From Streptomyces phaeoluteigriseus (GTDB lineage: Bacteria > Actinomycetota > Actinomycetes > Streptomycetales > Streptomycetaceae), in NCBI RefSeq assembly GCF_001896135.2, contig NZ_MPOH02000001.1, forward strand, positions 61,511-125,510: DNA of 64,000 nt. Direction: 5' to 3'. Below, in pieces: positions 7,986 to 16,197 of this stretch. The position numbers were made by a program, and so were the translations under genes. The notes beneath the pieces were generated by a model. The model was not told the origin of the DNA, searched no databases, and was given only the letters and a program-made list of their open reading frames with translations. Position 1 is the first letter of the stretch, and each line of letters opens with the position of its first letter.

Positions 7986-8453
7986 TCAGGAGGCGTCCTC
8001 GTCCAGCTTGGCGACCACTCGTTCGGAGACCTGGGCGAGTGTGCGCAGCTCCGCCGGCGTGACGTGGTCGAGGAACAAATCCCGGACCGCCTCCACATGC
8101 AGCGGCGCGGCCCCCTCGATCGCCTCGCGCCCCGCGTCCGTGATCACCACGAACGCGCCGCGCCCGTCCTCCACGCACTCGTCCCGCACCACCAGCCCGC
8201 GCTTCACCATCCGGGCGATGTGGTGGGACATCCGGCTCTTCTCCCACTCCAACGCACGGGCGAGATCGAGGAACCGCTGCCGCCCCTCGGGCACATCCGT
8301 CAGCTGGACCAGGACCGCGAAATCGGCGACCGACAGACCGGACTCGGTCTGCAACATGCGAGCGAGCCGGCCCCCGAGTCTCTCCTGCAACCGCACGAAG
8401 GCGCGCCACGCACGCTGCTCCTCCGGCGTCAGCCACCGCACCGTCTCGTCCAT
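7986..8453 (-). CDS. MarR family transcriptional regulator
   Basis: The product has 155 residues with the MarR winged helix: GLSVADFAVLVQLTDVPEGR, LARALEWEKSRMSHHIARMV (recognition helix) and the wing GLVVRDECVEDGRGAFVVIT. The conserved D-x-R-G wing is present. It would act as a dimeric repressor in the cytosol. It lies upstream of the pirin gene on the same strand but is separated by 180 bp with a repeat block and its own promoter. A TTGACATGTCAT segment about 20 bp before its start could be an autoregulatory site. The ligand is unknown; the context suggests a phenolic or oxidant. Confidence 0.9.
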   Translation of the reverse strand: MDETVRWLTPEEQRAWRAFVRLQERLGGRLARMLQTESGLSVADFAVLVQLTDVPEGRQRFLDLARALEWEKSRMSHHIARMVKRGLVVRDECVEDGRGAFVVITDAGREAIEGAAPLHVEAVRDLFLDHVTPAELRTLAQVSERVVAKLDEDAS

Positions 8454-8824
8454 GACGAAAGTGTAGACGTAGTTGACATGTCATCGTCCTGTCCCGGCGC
8501 GCCGCGCCGACGGCCGAACGCCGCAAGCCGAACGCCGCAAGCCGCAAGCCGCAAGCCGCAAGCCGACCGGAACTCCGAGCGAGCAGTTGTAGGTTCCCTG
8601 CGCAATCCCCGGCGACTCGCATGGTCGTCGCCCTGCGTGCCGGCCGCGGCCGGGCCCCGCCGAACGCTGCTGCAGGCCCCGCGCCGACCCGCTGAGACAG
8701 CGGCCCGAAGCGACGCGTGGTGGGCAAATCCCCCTGCAGAAGAATGCGTTGGCGCAGTATCTATCGGGTACGCGTACGGCCCCTGCCGTGCAGGAGCCAA
8801 CTCGACATCAGCAGAGAGGCCACC
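8454..8824. other. Intergenic region between divergent marR and F420 genes
   Basis: This 371-bp region has no credible gene. It holds the marR promoter side with TTGACATGTCA (8472-8482), the heptamer array (8513-8568), and the leader of the downstream oxidoreductase, whose ribosome site GAGAGG ends about 5 nt before ATG 8825. Confidence 0.6.
8513..8568. repeat. Heptamer tandem repeat GCCGMAM x8
   Basis: Eight consecutive 7-bp units are present, five of them GCCGCAA, two GCCGAAC and a last GCCGACC. It is noncoding and lies in the marR leader or upstream region. It is the second of three heptamer arrays in the window. Confidence 0.9.
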
Positions 8825-9229
8825 ATGCCCGCCGAACTGTCCGACAGCCTCAAGGCGCTGCTCGACTCCCCCGTCTTCATCACCGTTGCGACCCTCCAGC
8901 CCGACGGGAGCCCTCAGGTGTCCCCGGTGTGGGTGAAGCGGGACGGCGACGACGTGCTGTTCTCCACGACCGTGGACCGCCAGAAGTACAAGAACCTGGT
9001 GCGCGACCCCCGGGTCACCTTCGTCGTGCAGCCGGCCGACTCGCCGTACACGTACGCTGAGGTCCGCGGCACCGCGGAGATGAGCACCGAGGGCGCCCGT
9101 GAACTGATCGACGAGCTGTCGGTCAAGTACACCGGCAAGCGGTACGCGGACTTCAACCCGGCCTCGGTCAACGACGCCGACCGCGTCACCGTGAGGATCA
9201 AGGCGCGCAAGGTGGTCGGAGCCTTCTGA
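8825..9229 (+). CDS. PPOX-class F420-dependent oxidoreductase
   Basis: The product is a 134-residue split-barrel flavin/deazaflavin protein. Typical segments are SPVFITVATLQPDGSPQVSP, VWVKRDGDDVLFSTTVDRQK, KYKNLVRDPRVTFVV and YAEVRGTAEM, the order seen in Rv1155-like F420-dependent reductases. These reduce biliverdin or other conjugated substrates with F420H2 in the cytosol. The start at 8825 follows GAGAGG. The gene is single, with its own perfect terminator at 9290-9320. Binding of F420 rather than FMN is inferred from family resemblance. Confidence 0.88.
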   Translation: MPAELSDSLKALLDSPVFITVATLQPDGSPQVSPVWVKRDGDDVLFSTTVDRQKYKNLVRDPRVTFVVQPADSPYTYAEVRGTAEMSTEGARELIDELSVKYTGKRYADFNPASVNDADRVTVRIKARKVVGAF

Positions 9230-9289
9230 CGGTCCGCCGGGCGGGGCAGACCTGATCACTCACGACGTCGATCCCTTACGCAACCGCCA

Positions 9290-9320
9290 GGGCGGCCCCA
9301 GCATCATGCTGGGGCCGCCC
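9290..9320. terminator. Rho-independent (possibly bidirectional) terminator
   Basis: GGGCGGCCCCAGCAT and its exact reverse complement are separated by one base (15-bp perfect arms), followed by CTTCTTTT. It lies between the convergent F420 oxidoreductase and ECF41 sigma genes and probably serves both. Confidence 0.92.
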
Positions 9321-9409
9321 CTTCTTTTGACGCACCCACCGAGGTGCGCCGGCTCACGAGCCGGCTCACCCCCCGATGGCTGGCGCCGCGCGCACCGCGT
9401 GACGCCGCC

Positions 9410-10363
9410 TCACCACTGGGCGACGAGGGGCGCGTCCGGTTCGTGTTGCCGCCAGTATTCGGTGATGCGGGCGAGGCGGGTGGGGGCGGCGATGCCGCGT
9501 ACGGTGGCGATCCGGCCGTGGGCGATGTCGAACGTCACCGCGCCGACGACCCGGTCGCCGAGCACGAAGAGGATGGCGGGGGCGCCGTTGACGAGCGCGT
9601 AGTGGACGGCCGGTGTGCCACCGGCAAGCCTCCGTTTCGCGGGTGTGGGTCTGAAGCCGGCCCGTGCTACGGCGGCGACGCGCTGCGGAGTGTCGTACCG
9701 CAGCAGCCTCGCGGTAAGGCCGGCGCCGTCGGAGATCGCGGTGGCGTCGTCGGTGAGCAGCGCCACCAGCCGTTCGGTGCGGCCCGAGGAGGCGGCGGCC
9801 AGGAATTCCTCGACGATCCTGCGGGCGGACGCCGGGTCGGCCTCCCCGCCGCCGCGGCGCGCGGCGGTGATGCGGCGGCGGGCCCGGTGGAAGTGCTGCT
9901 GGCTCGCGGCCTCGGTGATGTCGAGGATCTCGGCGATCTCGGCGTGGCTGTAGGAGAACGCTTCGCGCAGGAGGTAGACGGCCCGTTCGAGGGGTGAGAG
10001 GCGCTCCATGAGTGTCAGCACGGCCAGGGAGACCGATTCGCGCTGCTCGAAATCGTCGGCCGGGCCGAGCATCGGGTCACCGTCGAGGAGGGGTTCGGGC
10101 AGCCAGGCGCCGACGGTGCGTTCGCGGCGGGCCCGCGCCGAGCGGAGCCGGTCGAGGCACAGGTTGGTGACGACCTTGGTCAGCCATGCTTCCGGCACCT
10201 TGATCCGTTCCCGGTCGGCGGCCTGCCAGTGCAGGAACGCGTCCTGTACGGCGTCTTCGGCGTCGGCGGCGGAACCCAGCAGCCGGTAGGCCAGCGAGGC
10301 CAGTCGGTTCCGGCTGGCCTCGAACCGACTGGTGTCGAAGCGATCGGTGGCGGTGCTGTCCAC
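9410..10363 (-). CDS. ECF41-family RNA polymerase sigma factor (SigJ-like)
   Basis: The product has 317 residues. Sigma region 2 is SRNRLASLAYRLLGSAADAE and DAVQDAFLHWQ. Region 4 is LSPLERAVYLLREAFSYSHA and EIAEILDITEAASQQHFHRA. A SnoaL-like C-terminal extension of about 120 residues (ARRIVEEFLAAASSGRTERL) marks the ECF41 group, in which the extension tunes activity without an anti-sigma factor. I chose GTG 10363 (MDSTATD), which begins 10 bp after the upstream oxidoreductase stop; the frame upstream is a shadow of that gene. The pairing of an ECF41 sigma with an oxidoreductase, carboxymuconolactone decarboxylase or epimerase gene is a known arrangement, and this operon fits the oxidoreductase variant. 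Confidence 0.9.
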   Translation of the reverse strand: MDSTATDRFDTSRFEASRNRLASLAYRLLGSAADAEDAVQDAFLHWQAADRERIKVPEAWLTKVVTNLCLDRLRSARARRERTVGAWLPEPLLDGDPMLGPADDFEQRESVSLAVLTLMERLSPLERAVYLLREAFSYSHAEIAEILDITEAASQQHFHRARRRITAARRGGGEADPASARRIVEEFLAAASSGRTERLVALLTDDATAISDGAGLTARLLRYDTPQRVAAVARAGFRPTPAKRRLAGGTPAVHYALVNGAPAILFVLGDRVVGAVTFDIAHGRIATVRGIAAPTRLARITEYWRQHEPDAPLVAQW

Positions 10364-10373
10364 GCGGACCACG

Positions 10374-11576
10374 CTAGGCGGCGACGCGGAGCTGGGCGGA
10401 CGCATCCGGCGCGGCGGCCAGGCTGCGCCTGCGCTTGGGCAGGCCGAAGGTCGGGTGCGAGGTGGCCCACAGCGACATCCTGAGGATGCCCGCCTTGATC
10501 CGCGCGGCCTTTCGGCCGCCCACGTACTTCGGCTTGGCCCGCGCTTCGTCGTCGACCAGCTGCAGGATCCCGTCCCGCCGCCCGAGGCTGATGTGGTTGG
10601 CGAGGTACTCCAGCTTGGTGTGCGGGATCGCGCGGCCGGTCAGGCTTCCCACGATCGCGGCCGTGGCCTGCCGGCCCGTGTAGCCGGCCGAAGCGCAGGA
10701 CATCGGCAGCGGCCGGCCGTTGTCGCCGATGGCGTAGGCACTGTCGCCGACGGCATAGACGTTCGGGTGCGAGACCGACCGCATGGTGCGATCGACGACG
10801 ATCCGACCGCTCTCGGTGACCTTCAGCCCGCCGGTGGCGGCGATGGGGTCGACCGTGAACCCGGCCGTCCACACGGTTGCCTCGGACGCCACGGCGGTGC
10901 CGTCGGCGCACAGTACCCGGGCCGCTTCGACGGCTTCGACGCTGGTGTGCTCCAGGACGGTGATGCCCAGCCGGTCACAGGCCTGGCGCAGGTGGCCGCG
11001 GGCTCCGGCGGAGAGCTGGGCGCCCAGCTCTGCGCGGGCGACCAGCGTCACCGACAGGCCGGGCCGGGACTCGGCGATCTCGGTGGCGGTCTCGATGCCG
11101 GTCAACCCGTCGCCGACGACCAGCACCCGCCCGCCCCCGTCCCGCCTGCCCAGGCTGTCCAGGCGCTCGCGCAGCCGCAGCGCCGAGGGCCGGCCGGTGA
11201 CGTCGAAGGCGTGCTCCGCGACGCCGGGGACGCCGTGGTCGGCGACGTGACTGCCGAGCGCGTAGAGCAGGGTGTCGTAGCGCAGCTCGCCGCCGCCGTC
11301 GGCGTCGGCCACGGCGACGACCCGGCGCTCGGGGTCGACGGCGGTGACACGGGCCATCCGCAGCTCGATCCCCGTGCCCGCGAAGACGTCGGCGAGCTGT
11401 GGGGCCTCGATCTGCTGGCCGGCCGCGAGCTGGTGCAGCCGCAGCCGCTGGACGAAGTCCGGCTCGGCGTTGACCACGGTGATCCCGGTGTCCGCCGGGG
11501 ACAGTCGGCGGGCCAGGGACCCTGCCACGTAGGCCCCGGCATAGCCGGCGCCGAGGACGACGATGCGGTGCTTCAT
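10374..11576 (-). CDS. NDH-2-like FAD/NAD(P) oxidoreductase (ECF41 partner)
   Basis: The product has 400 residues and two Rossmann folds. The FAD motif is VVLGAGYAGAYVAGSLARRL at the N-terminus, the NAD(P) motif is VLVVGDGLTGIETATEIAES near residue 155, and the C-terminal FAD motif is PNVYAVGDSAYA. This is the type II NADH dehydrogenase or ferredoxin-reductase-like family. It lacks an obvious membrane anchor. It is the first gene of an operon with the ECF41 sigma 10 bp downstream. Upstream of its start, TGTCAGTA at about 11633-11640 on the minus strand resembles the TGTCACA minus-35 element described for ECF41 promoters, so the operon may be autoregulated. Confidence 0.88.
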   Translation of the reverse strand: MKHRIVVLGAGYAGAYVAGSLARRLSPADTGITVVNAEPDFVQRLRLHQLAAGQQIEAPQLADVFAGTGIELRMARVTAVDPERRVVAVADADGGGELRYDTLLYALGSHVADHGVPGVAEHAFDVTGRPSALRLRERLDSLGRRDGGGRVLVVGDGLTGIETATEIAESRPGLSVTLVARAELGAQLSAGARGHLRQACDRLGITVLEHTSVEAVEAARVLCADGTAVASEATVWTAGFTVDPIAATGGLKVTESGRIVVDRTMRSVSHPNVYAVGDSAYAIGDNGRPLPMSCASAGYTGRQATAAIVGSLTGRAIPHTKLEYLANHISLGRRDGILQLVDDEARAKPKYVGGRKAARIKAGILRMSLWATSHPTFGLPKRRRSLAAAPDASAQLRVAA

Positions 11577-11698
11577 GTGATGCTCCTGTCGGTTCGCTTG
11601 CTCCCGTGACTTGAGCGGAACAGCGCCCCGATTACTGACAGGAACGGCATGTGGCGTGCGTCACAGAGCGGCGGGAGTGCCGCCACGGTTGGGGGCGG

Positions 11699-11752
11699 GC
11701 GCGACACGGCGCCGATGCGTTTCCTGCGCGACGCGGCGCCGATGCGTTCCGG
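11699..11752. repeat. 27-bp direct repeat x2
   Basis: Two adjacent units beginning GCGCGAC and sharing CGGCGCCGATGCGTT differ at a few positions. They are noncoding and lie between the SRAP gene end and the oxidoreductase promoter. No function is evident. Confidence 0.75.
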
Positions 11753-11777
11753 ACTGGGGCAGGAGGCGCGCCGGTGG

Positions 11778-12521
11778 CTACGGCGTGAGGGCTTCGAGGA
11801 GGTGCGGCCCGTTGTTGCGGACGTTGTTGACGGCCGGGGAGACGGGCCGGACGTCGAGGTGGCCGTCCGCCGGCCGGTCGAGCAGGGAGCGCAGTGCGTC
11901 GGGGTCCTGGTGGCCAGGGTCGAGCCACTCGTCGTAGTGGTCGTCGGTGAGTGCGAGCGGCATGCGCGGGTGCACGCGGCCGGCCGCGTCCGTGGCGTCG
12001 GTGGTGATGATGGTGCAGGTCATCAGCCAGGCGGCGGGATCGTCGTCCCGCTTCACCGCCGGATCGCGCCAGTACTCGTACAGGCCCGCCAGAGCCATGA
12101 GCCGACCGTCCTCGGGGTGGATGAAGTACGGCTGCTTGCGGGTCCTGCCCGTGTCCTCGGCCTTGACCTGCTGCCATTCGTAGAAGCCGTCCGCGGGCAG
12201 CAGGCAGCGGCGCCGGGTGAACGCACGGCGGAAGGCGGGCTTGTCGTGCAGCGTCTCCACCCTCGCATTGATCATCCGTGCGCCGGTCTTCACGTCCTTG
12301 GCCCAGGACGGCACCAGGCCCCAGCGCAGCGGCCGCAGCTCCCGCCTCGCCGGCGCGGCGTCGCCCTCGCCGCGTGGTGTGCGTTCGAGGACGGCCCATA
12401 CGTCGTCGGTCGGGGCGACGTTCCAGCTCGGCGCGAGCGTCTCCTCGACGCGTAGGTCGTCGACGCGGAAGTGCTGGACGAGGTCCTCGGGACCGCGGGT
12501 GGAAGCGTAACGACCGCACAT
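11778..12521 (-). CDS. SOS response-associated peptidase (SRAP/HMCES/YedK family)
   Basis: The product has 247 residues. After the initiator Met comes the invariant Cys2 (MCGRYAS), which crosslinks to abasic sites in single-stranded DNA. Asn (SWNVAPT), Glu (ADGFYEWQQ, near residue 120) and the C-terminal His/Asn region complete the active site. It shields abasic sites at replication forks and may self-release by reversal. Length and motif order match YedK closely. The start at 12521 is fixed by the need for Cys at position 2. It is a single gene, with a shared terminator between it and the cold-shock gene upstream. Confidence 0.93.
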   Translation of the reverse strand: MCGRYASTRGPEDLVQHFRVDDLRVEETLAPSWNVAPTDDVWAVLERTPRGEGDAAPARRELRPLRWGLVPSWAKDVKTGARMINARVETLHDKPAFRRAFTRRRCLLPADGFYEWQQVKAEDTGRTRKQPYFIHPEDGRLMALAGLYEYWRDPAVKRDDDPAAWLMTCTIITTDATDAAGRVHPRMPLALTDDHYDEWLDPGHQDPDALRSLLDRPADGHLDVRPVSPAVNNVRNNGPHLLEALTP

Positions 12522-12577
12522 GCAGTCCACTGTCCCACCGGGCCGCTTCTTTTGGGCGCCGGCGGGGACGAGGACAC

Positions 12578-12616
12578 AGAAGAGGGCCGGCACCCGAAAG
12601 GCACCGGCCCTCTTCT
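12578..12616. terminator. Terminator of the cold-shock gene
   Basis: AGAAGAGGGCCGG pairs perfectly with CCGGCCCTCTTCT across a 13-nt loop (13-bp stem). It lies 54 bp downstream of the cold-shock gene stop on the minus strand and just upstream of the SRAP start. Confidence 0.88.
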
Positions 12617-12669
12617 GTCACGTCAGCGACGGCAGGCCGCCAGGTCTGCGCGTGTGCTTGCTCGTGTGC

Positions 12670-12873
12670 TTACAGGGGGCGGACGCGCGAAGCCTGCGGA
12701 CCCTTCGGGCCCTGCACGATGTCGAACTCCACCTGCTGGTTCTCCTCCAGGCTACGGAAGCCCGAGCTGTCGATCTCCGAGTAGTGCACGAAGACGTCCG
12801 GCCCGCCGTCGGCCTGGGCGATGAAGCCGAAGCCCTTCTCGGCGTTGAACCACTTGACGGTTCCCTGAGTCAT
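12670..12873 (-). CDS. Cold-shock protein (CspA family)
   Basis: This 67-residue OB-fold protein has both nucleic-acid-binding motifs intact, KGFGFI (RNP1) and DVFVHYSEI (RNP2), and the usual ending QASRVRPL. It acts as a single-stranded RNA/DNA chaperone in the cytosol. The leader is long (over 150 bp to the next feature) with no other gene, as is common for csp genes whose 5' UTR controls translation, though no cold-box can be recognised. Its terminator is at 12578-12616. Confidence 0.97.
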   Translation of the reverse strand: MTQGTVKWFNAEKGFGFIAQADGGPDVFVHYSEIDSSGFRSLEENQQVEFDIVQGPKGPQASRVRPL

Positions 12874-13115
12874 TGCTGCTCCTTACAGGGGCTGGGTTGG
12901 GTTGCTCACACCGCGTGAGTACCCGGCCGGTTAACGACGCGGCTGCTCCAGCACAACCTGGAGAACAAGCTTCGCGCCCGCAACATCGTTCTCTGCGAGC
13001 ATGCGACTGGCACAAACACACAAGTAAAACTGCGACCGGCTTCTACAACCAGGCTACCGCCGGAATCATTCCCGCTCGCGTCCACCGCCCCGTCGGCGTG
13101 GTCCCCCAGCGGGGC

Positions 13116-14090
13116 TCAGACGGTGAGCACGAGCTTGCCGCGCGTGTGGCCCTTCCCCCAGTGCCGGATGGCGTCGGCCGCCTCGGCGAGGGGGTACGTC
13201 CGGTCGACCACCGGAGTGACCTGGCCGGCCGCGATGTAGTGGGCCAACGGTTCGAGGACGTCCCGCGTGGGCTCCTTCACGAAGGGCGCCCGCAGGTTCT
13301 GGCGTACGAACGGGGACAGGGCCATTGCTCCGAGGGCGCGGTGCAGACCGCCGAGCCAGCGTCCTCCTCCTTCGCCGCCGACGATGACGAGGGTTCCCCG
13401 CGGGGTGAGGGCGCGTCGGAGGTGGGACAGCGGCCGGTTCCCGGCGGTGTCGAGGACGAGGTCGTAGCGGCGGCCGTCGGCGGTGAAGTCGTCGCGGGTG
13501 TAGTCGATGACGTGGTCCGCCCCGAGCGAGCGGACCAGTTCGACCTTGTCGGTGCCGCAGACGCCGGTGACCTGTGCCTCGAACACCTTGGCCAGCTGGA
13601 CGGCGTACGTCCCCACGCCTCCGCCGGCCCCGATGACCAGGACCTTCTGCCCCGGCTGGACACGGCCCTGCTCCCGCAGCGAGTACAGGGCGGTGAAGGC
13701 GGAGATCGGCACGGCCGCGACCTGCTCGAAGCCGGCGTTCGGCGGCTTCGCCGCCAGTCTGTCCTCCCGAGCGCACGCGTATTCCGCGAAGGAGCCCTCG
13801 CAGGTGCCGAAGACCTCGTCGCCGGGCCGGAACCGGGTCACGTTCCGCCCGACCGACTCGACCGTGCCGGCCACGTCCCAGCCGCGCACCCGGAGTTTGG
13901 GCCTGCGCAGGCCGAAGCCCATGATGCGTATCGGGTAGGGCAGGCCCGTCATGAGGTGCCAGACGCTCGGGTCCACCCCGGCCGCGCGCACCCGGACGAG
14001 CACGTCGTCGTCACCGGCCACCGGCTTGTCGATGTCCCTCAGCTCCAGCACCTCGGCGGGGCCGTAGACGTCCTGGACGATCGCCTTCAT
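13116..14090 (-). CDS. NAD(P)-dependent alcohol dehydrogenase/quinone reductase (MDR family)
   Basis: The product is a 324-residue medium-chain dehydrogenase. The N-terminal GroES-like domain contains MKAIVQDVYGPAEVLELRDI and VRVRAAGVDPSVWHLMTGLP. The cofactor motif GAGGGVGTYAVQLAK is near residue 150, and the C-terminus is HWGKGHTRGKLVLTV. The catalytic zinc ligands of alcohol dehydrogenases are missing (no Cys in the VDPSVW region), so it is probably a quinone oxidoreductase. It is the third gene of an operon, with its ATG overlapping the stop of the HTH regulator (ATGA). It probably acts in redox detoxification under control of that regulator. Confidence 0.9.
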   Translation of the reverse strand: MKAIVQDVYGPAEVLELRDIDKPVAGDDDVLVRVRAAGVDPSVWHLMTGLPYPIRIMGFGLRRPKLRVRGWDVAGTVESVGRNVTRFRPGDEVFGTCEGSFAEYACAREDRLAAKPPNAGFEQVAAVPISAFTALYSLREQGRVQPGQKVLVIGAGGGVGTYAVQLAKVFEAQVTGVCGTDKVELVRSLGADHVIDYTRDDFTADGRRYDLVLDTAGNRPLSHLRRALTPRGTLVIVGGEGGGRWLGGLHRALGAMALSPFVRQNLRAPFVKEPTRDVLEPLAHYIAAGQVTPVVDRTYPLAEAADAIRHWGKGHTRGKLVLTV

Positions 14091-14323
14091 GCGGTGTCTC
14101 CTTCTTCTTCGTCCACGTACTGGAAAACCCTGTCGAGCGAGACGCCGAACACGCGGGCGATCTGGAAGGCCATCTCCAGGGAGGGCGAGTAGCGGCCCTT
14201 CTCGATGGCGATGACGGTCTGCCGCGTCACGCCGATCCGGTCGGCCAGTTCCGCCTGTGTCATCTCCCCCTGCGCGAACCGCAGGGCCCGGATCGAGTTG
14301 GTGACCCTGGTCGGCTCCCTCAC
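14087..14323 (-). CDS. Small Xre-family helix-turn-helix regulator
   Basis: The product is a 78-residue protein that is nearly all HTH domain: MTQAELADRIGVTRQTVIAI, then EKGRYSPSLEMAFQIARVFG and VSLDRVFQY. This is the YozG/PH1519-like small Xre type, often paired with a membrane protein of the DUF2178 kind, as here. The GTG start lies inside the last codons of the membrane gene (TGGTGA), and its stop overlaps the dehydrogenase start, so all three are translationally coupled. It probably autoregulates the operon. Confidence 0.9.
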   Translation of the reverse strand: MREPTRVTNSIRALRFAQGEMTQAELADRIGVTRQTVIAIEKGRYSPSLEMAFQIARVFGVSLDRVFQYVDEEEGDTA

Positions 14324-14775
14324 CAAGGCTGGAATCCCCAGCGGTAGGCGGCGATCTTCGCCGCGCATCCGAGGATCGCCGAGAGAGTGAACCCCGCGTA
14401 GATCACGTTGGCGATCCAGAAGGGGTGCGCCTCGGCGAGTGCCAGGACCAGGGCCGCCACCCCACCGATGACGACGAACGACTGGCCGATGTACTCGCCG
14501 AACCGGTGAATCTCCCGGTCTCGTTGGTCCCTCGTCCTCGCCCCCTTGGGCGCGCCGATCGAGACGACGATGCTGAGCACGATCGACGCCCCGATCGAGA
14601 CGCCGACCGCCCACAGCAACGGCGACGCGTACGCCACGTCGGCCACGGGCGTGCCGGCGGCCCGTCCCAGCACGACGGCGAGGTAGGCCGCATAGGTACC
14701 GACAGCGAGGATCCCGATGATCCACGCACGTTTCTCTTCGTGTGTCACACGAGGAATGTAAAGCAGATCAGACAT
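14320..14775 (-). CDS. Four-helix membrane protein (DUF2178-like)
   Basis: The product has about 151 residues and four hydrophobic helices: AWIIGILAVGTYAAYLAVVL, LLWAVGVSIGASIVLSIVVS, IGQSFVVIGGVAALVLALA and WIANVIYAGFTLSAILGC. Between helices two and three is a charged cytosolic loop (KGARTRDQRDREIHRFGEY) typical of DUF2178 proteins. It is the first gene of the operon with the HTH regulator and the MDR reductase. I chose ATG 14775; a GTG slightly further in (at VTHEEKRAW) is possible because no clear ribosome site is seen. Its role is unknown; the pairing suggests a sensing or sequestration partner of the HTH protein. Confidence 0.8.
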   Translation of the reverse strand: MSDLLYIPRVTHEEKRAWIIGILAVGTYAAYLAVVLGRAAGTPVADVAYASPLLWAVGVSIGASIVLSIVVSIGAPKGARTRDQRDREIHRFGEYIGQSFVVIGGVAALVLALAEAHPFWIANVIYAGFTLSAILGCAAKIAAYRWGFQPW

Positions 14776-15054
14776 CGAGTAAAGGATTCTTGACATGCCT
14801 GCCGAATCGGAGTGCCGGCCCGCCCGCCCAAACGGATCGGCCGGCCACGGCCACGGGCGCCGGCGCGGGTGCGGGCACGGCAGGATGCGGGATCGTCGTC
14901 GCCGCAGGAACGGGACAACCAGTGGCAGGGAGACTTCCTCGCCCGCAGGGGGGCGGCCGGGCGCGCTCGGCCCCGCGGCCGTGCGCCGTCGTTACCGCGC
15001 CTGAGTCAAGGGAACCCGGCCGGCAGGGCCGCCGTACCCGAGGAGGTGAGTCAC

Positions 15055-15459
15055 GTGCCCGGACGACAAGAACTGCCGTCGACCCTAGAACGCTCCTCGC
15101 AGGAGGCCCAGCGCACCTGGATCAAGGCCCATGACTCGGCCGTCGACCAGTACGGGGAGGGCGAGCGGGCGCACCGGGTCGCCTACGGCGCGCTCAAGCA
15201 CACGCACGAGAAGGTCGGCGACCACTGGGAGCGCAAGGAGGGCGGCAGCAAGGGGCCCTCGGACCCGCGGTCGGCCCGCCCCCGCCAGCAGGGCGGACGC
15301 AGCGGAGAGGGCGTAGACGAGCAGGCCACGAAGGAGCACCTCTACGATCTCGCGCGGCGACTGGACATCGACGGGCGCTCGCGGATGTCGAAGTCCGAGC
15401 TGCTCGACGCGATCCGCAAGGCCAACCGGTCCCGCACCCGCGCGTCCCGTACGAGCTGA
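15055..15459 (+). CDS. ChaB/Rho-N-domain protein
   Basis: The product is a 134-residue hydrophilic protein. The N-terminal part has the ChaB-like pattern LPSTLERSSQEAQRTWIKAH, then AVDQYGEGERAHRVAYGALK and VGDHWERK. After a basic, glycine-rich linker, the C-terminal 45 residues form a Rho N-terminal/SAP-like helix pair (TKEHLYDLARRLDIDGRSRM, SKSELLDAIRKANR) that usually binds nucleic acid. The start is GTG 15055, 8 nt after AGGAGG. Its cation-transport annotation in E. coli is historical; here a nucleic-acid or stress role is more likely. It is a single gene ending in a strong terminator. Confidence 0.85.
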   Translation: MPGRQELPSTLERSSQEAQRTWIKAHDSAVDQYGEGERAHRVAYGALKHTHEKVGDHWERKEGGSKGPSDPRSARPRQQGGRSGEGVDEQATKEHLYDLARRLDIDGRSRMSKSELLDAIRKANRSRTRASRTS

Positions 15460-15474
15460 CTCCGCGTACGCGGA

Positions 15475-15511
15475 CGGCGCGCCACCCGACTCCCTGTCGG
15501 GTCGCGCGCCG
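15475..15511. terminator. Terminator of the chaB-like gene
   Basis: CGGCGCGC-x-ACCCGAC pairs with GTCGGGT-x-GCGCGCCG (16-bp arms, one mismatch, 5-nt loop). It starts 16 bp after the stop. Confidence 0.88.
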
Positions 15512-15550
15512 TGGTTCACGCCGAGGACCAGTCCGCGGCGAGCGGGCCGC

Positions 15551-15637
15551 TCAGAGGTGAGGACCGCCCATGAATGGGGGCAGCACGTCCACTTCGTCGT
15601 GGCCGCTGTCCGCGGCGGAGGGGGCGGTCCCGGTCAT
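15551..15637 (-). pseudogene. MoaD/ThiS-like C-terminal fragment
   Basis: A 28-codon frame whose ATG overlaps the hemerythrin stop (ATGA) ends in HDEVDVLPPFMGGPHL. This closely matches the C-terminal strand and tail of MoaD/ThiS sulfur carriers (DEVxVLPPxxGG). The first 50 or so residues of that family are absent, and three residues follow the Gly-Gly. It is either a truncated remnant or a translated peptide with chance similarity. No cofactor genes are nearby. Confidence 0.4.
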
Positions 15638-16197
15638 CCCTGTCCTCCGCGCCCGGAGAGCATGTCGCGCAGGCGGTCGACCATGCCGGTGCCGGGGGCG
15701 AGGAGCTTGTCGGCGGGCGGGGTGTCCGGTGCGGACGGGTGCGGACGGGTGGGGGCCTTCTTCTTGGCCGCGCGGACCTTTTCGCCGAGGTCCGCCAGGG
15801 CGGTGCCGGAGCAGACCTCCGCCAGCATCGGGAAGAGCCGGTTCTCCTCGCCGCTGACGTGTGCGGTGACGGAACTCTTCAGCTCGGTGATCAGCGCGTC
15901 GAAGCGCCCGTCGCCGGGCCGGCAGCCTTCGAGTTCCTTGAGCATGCGTTCGACCTCGGCATGCTCGGCGATCTCCTCGTCGGCAAGGTCGTCCCCGTCG
16001 TCGACGTACCGGCGCACCGTCGGGTACAGGTACTCCTCCTCGGCCACCGAGTGGCGGACCAGTTCCATGGTGAGCCGGTCCGCCAGTTCGCGTCGCTGCG
16101 GGTCGGCCGCCGGCAGGGCCTCGATCTGCGCGAAGAGGGCGTCCACCTCGCGGTGGTCCGCGGTCAGTTCCTGGATGACGTTCCCGCCGTGTGCCAT
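15634..16197 (-). CDS. Hemerythrin HHE-domain protein
   Basis: The product is a 187-residue cytosolic protein. The HHE di-iron ligands are visible as QELTADHREVDALF, ELVRHSVAEEEYLYP, DEEIAEHAEVERML and VTAHVSGEENRLFP, which give the His/Glu set of a four-helix bundle. A basic tail follows (KVRAAKKKAPTRPHPS), then a short helix VDRLRDML. It probably binds iron and oxygen or NO. The start at ATG 16197 (MAHGGNVI) fits the domain start; the longer frame upstream is arginine-rich shadow. Its stop overlaps the start of a short MoaD-like peptide. Confidence 0.92.
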   Translation of the reverse strand: MAHGGNVIQELTADHREVDALFAQIEALPAADPQRRELADRLTMELVRHSVAEEEYLYPTVRRYVDDGDDLADEEIAEHAEVERMLKELEGCRPGDGRFDALITELKSSVTAHVSGEENRLFPMLAEVCSGTALADLGEKVRAAKKKAPTRPHPSAPDTPPADKLLAPGTGMVDRLRDMLSGRGGQG

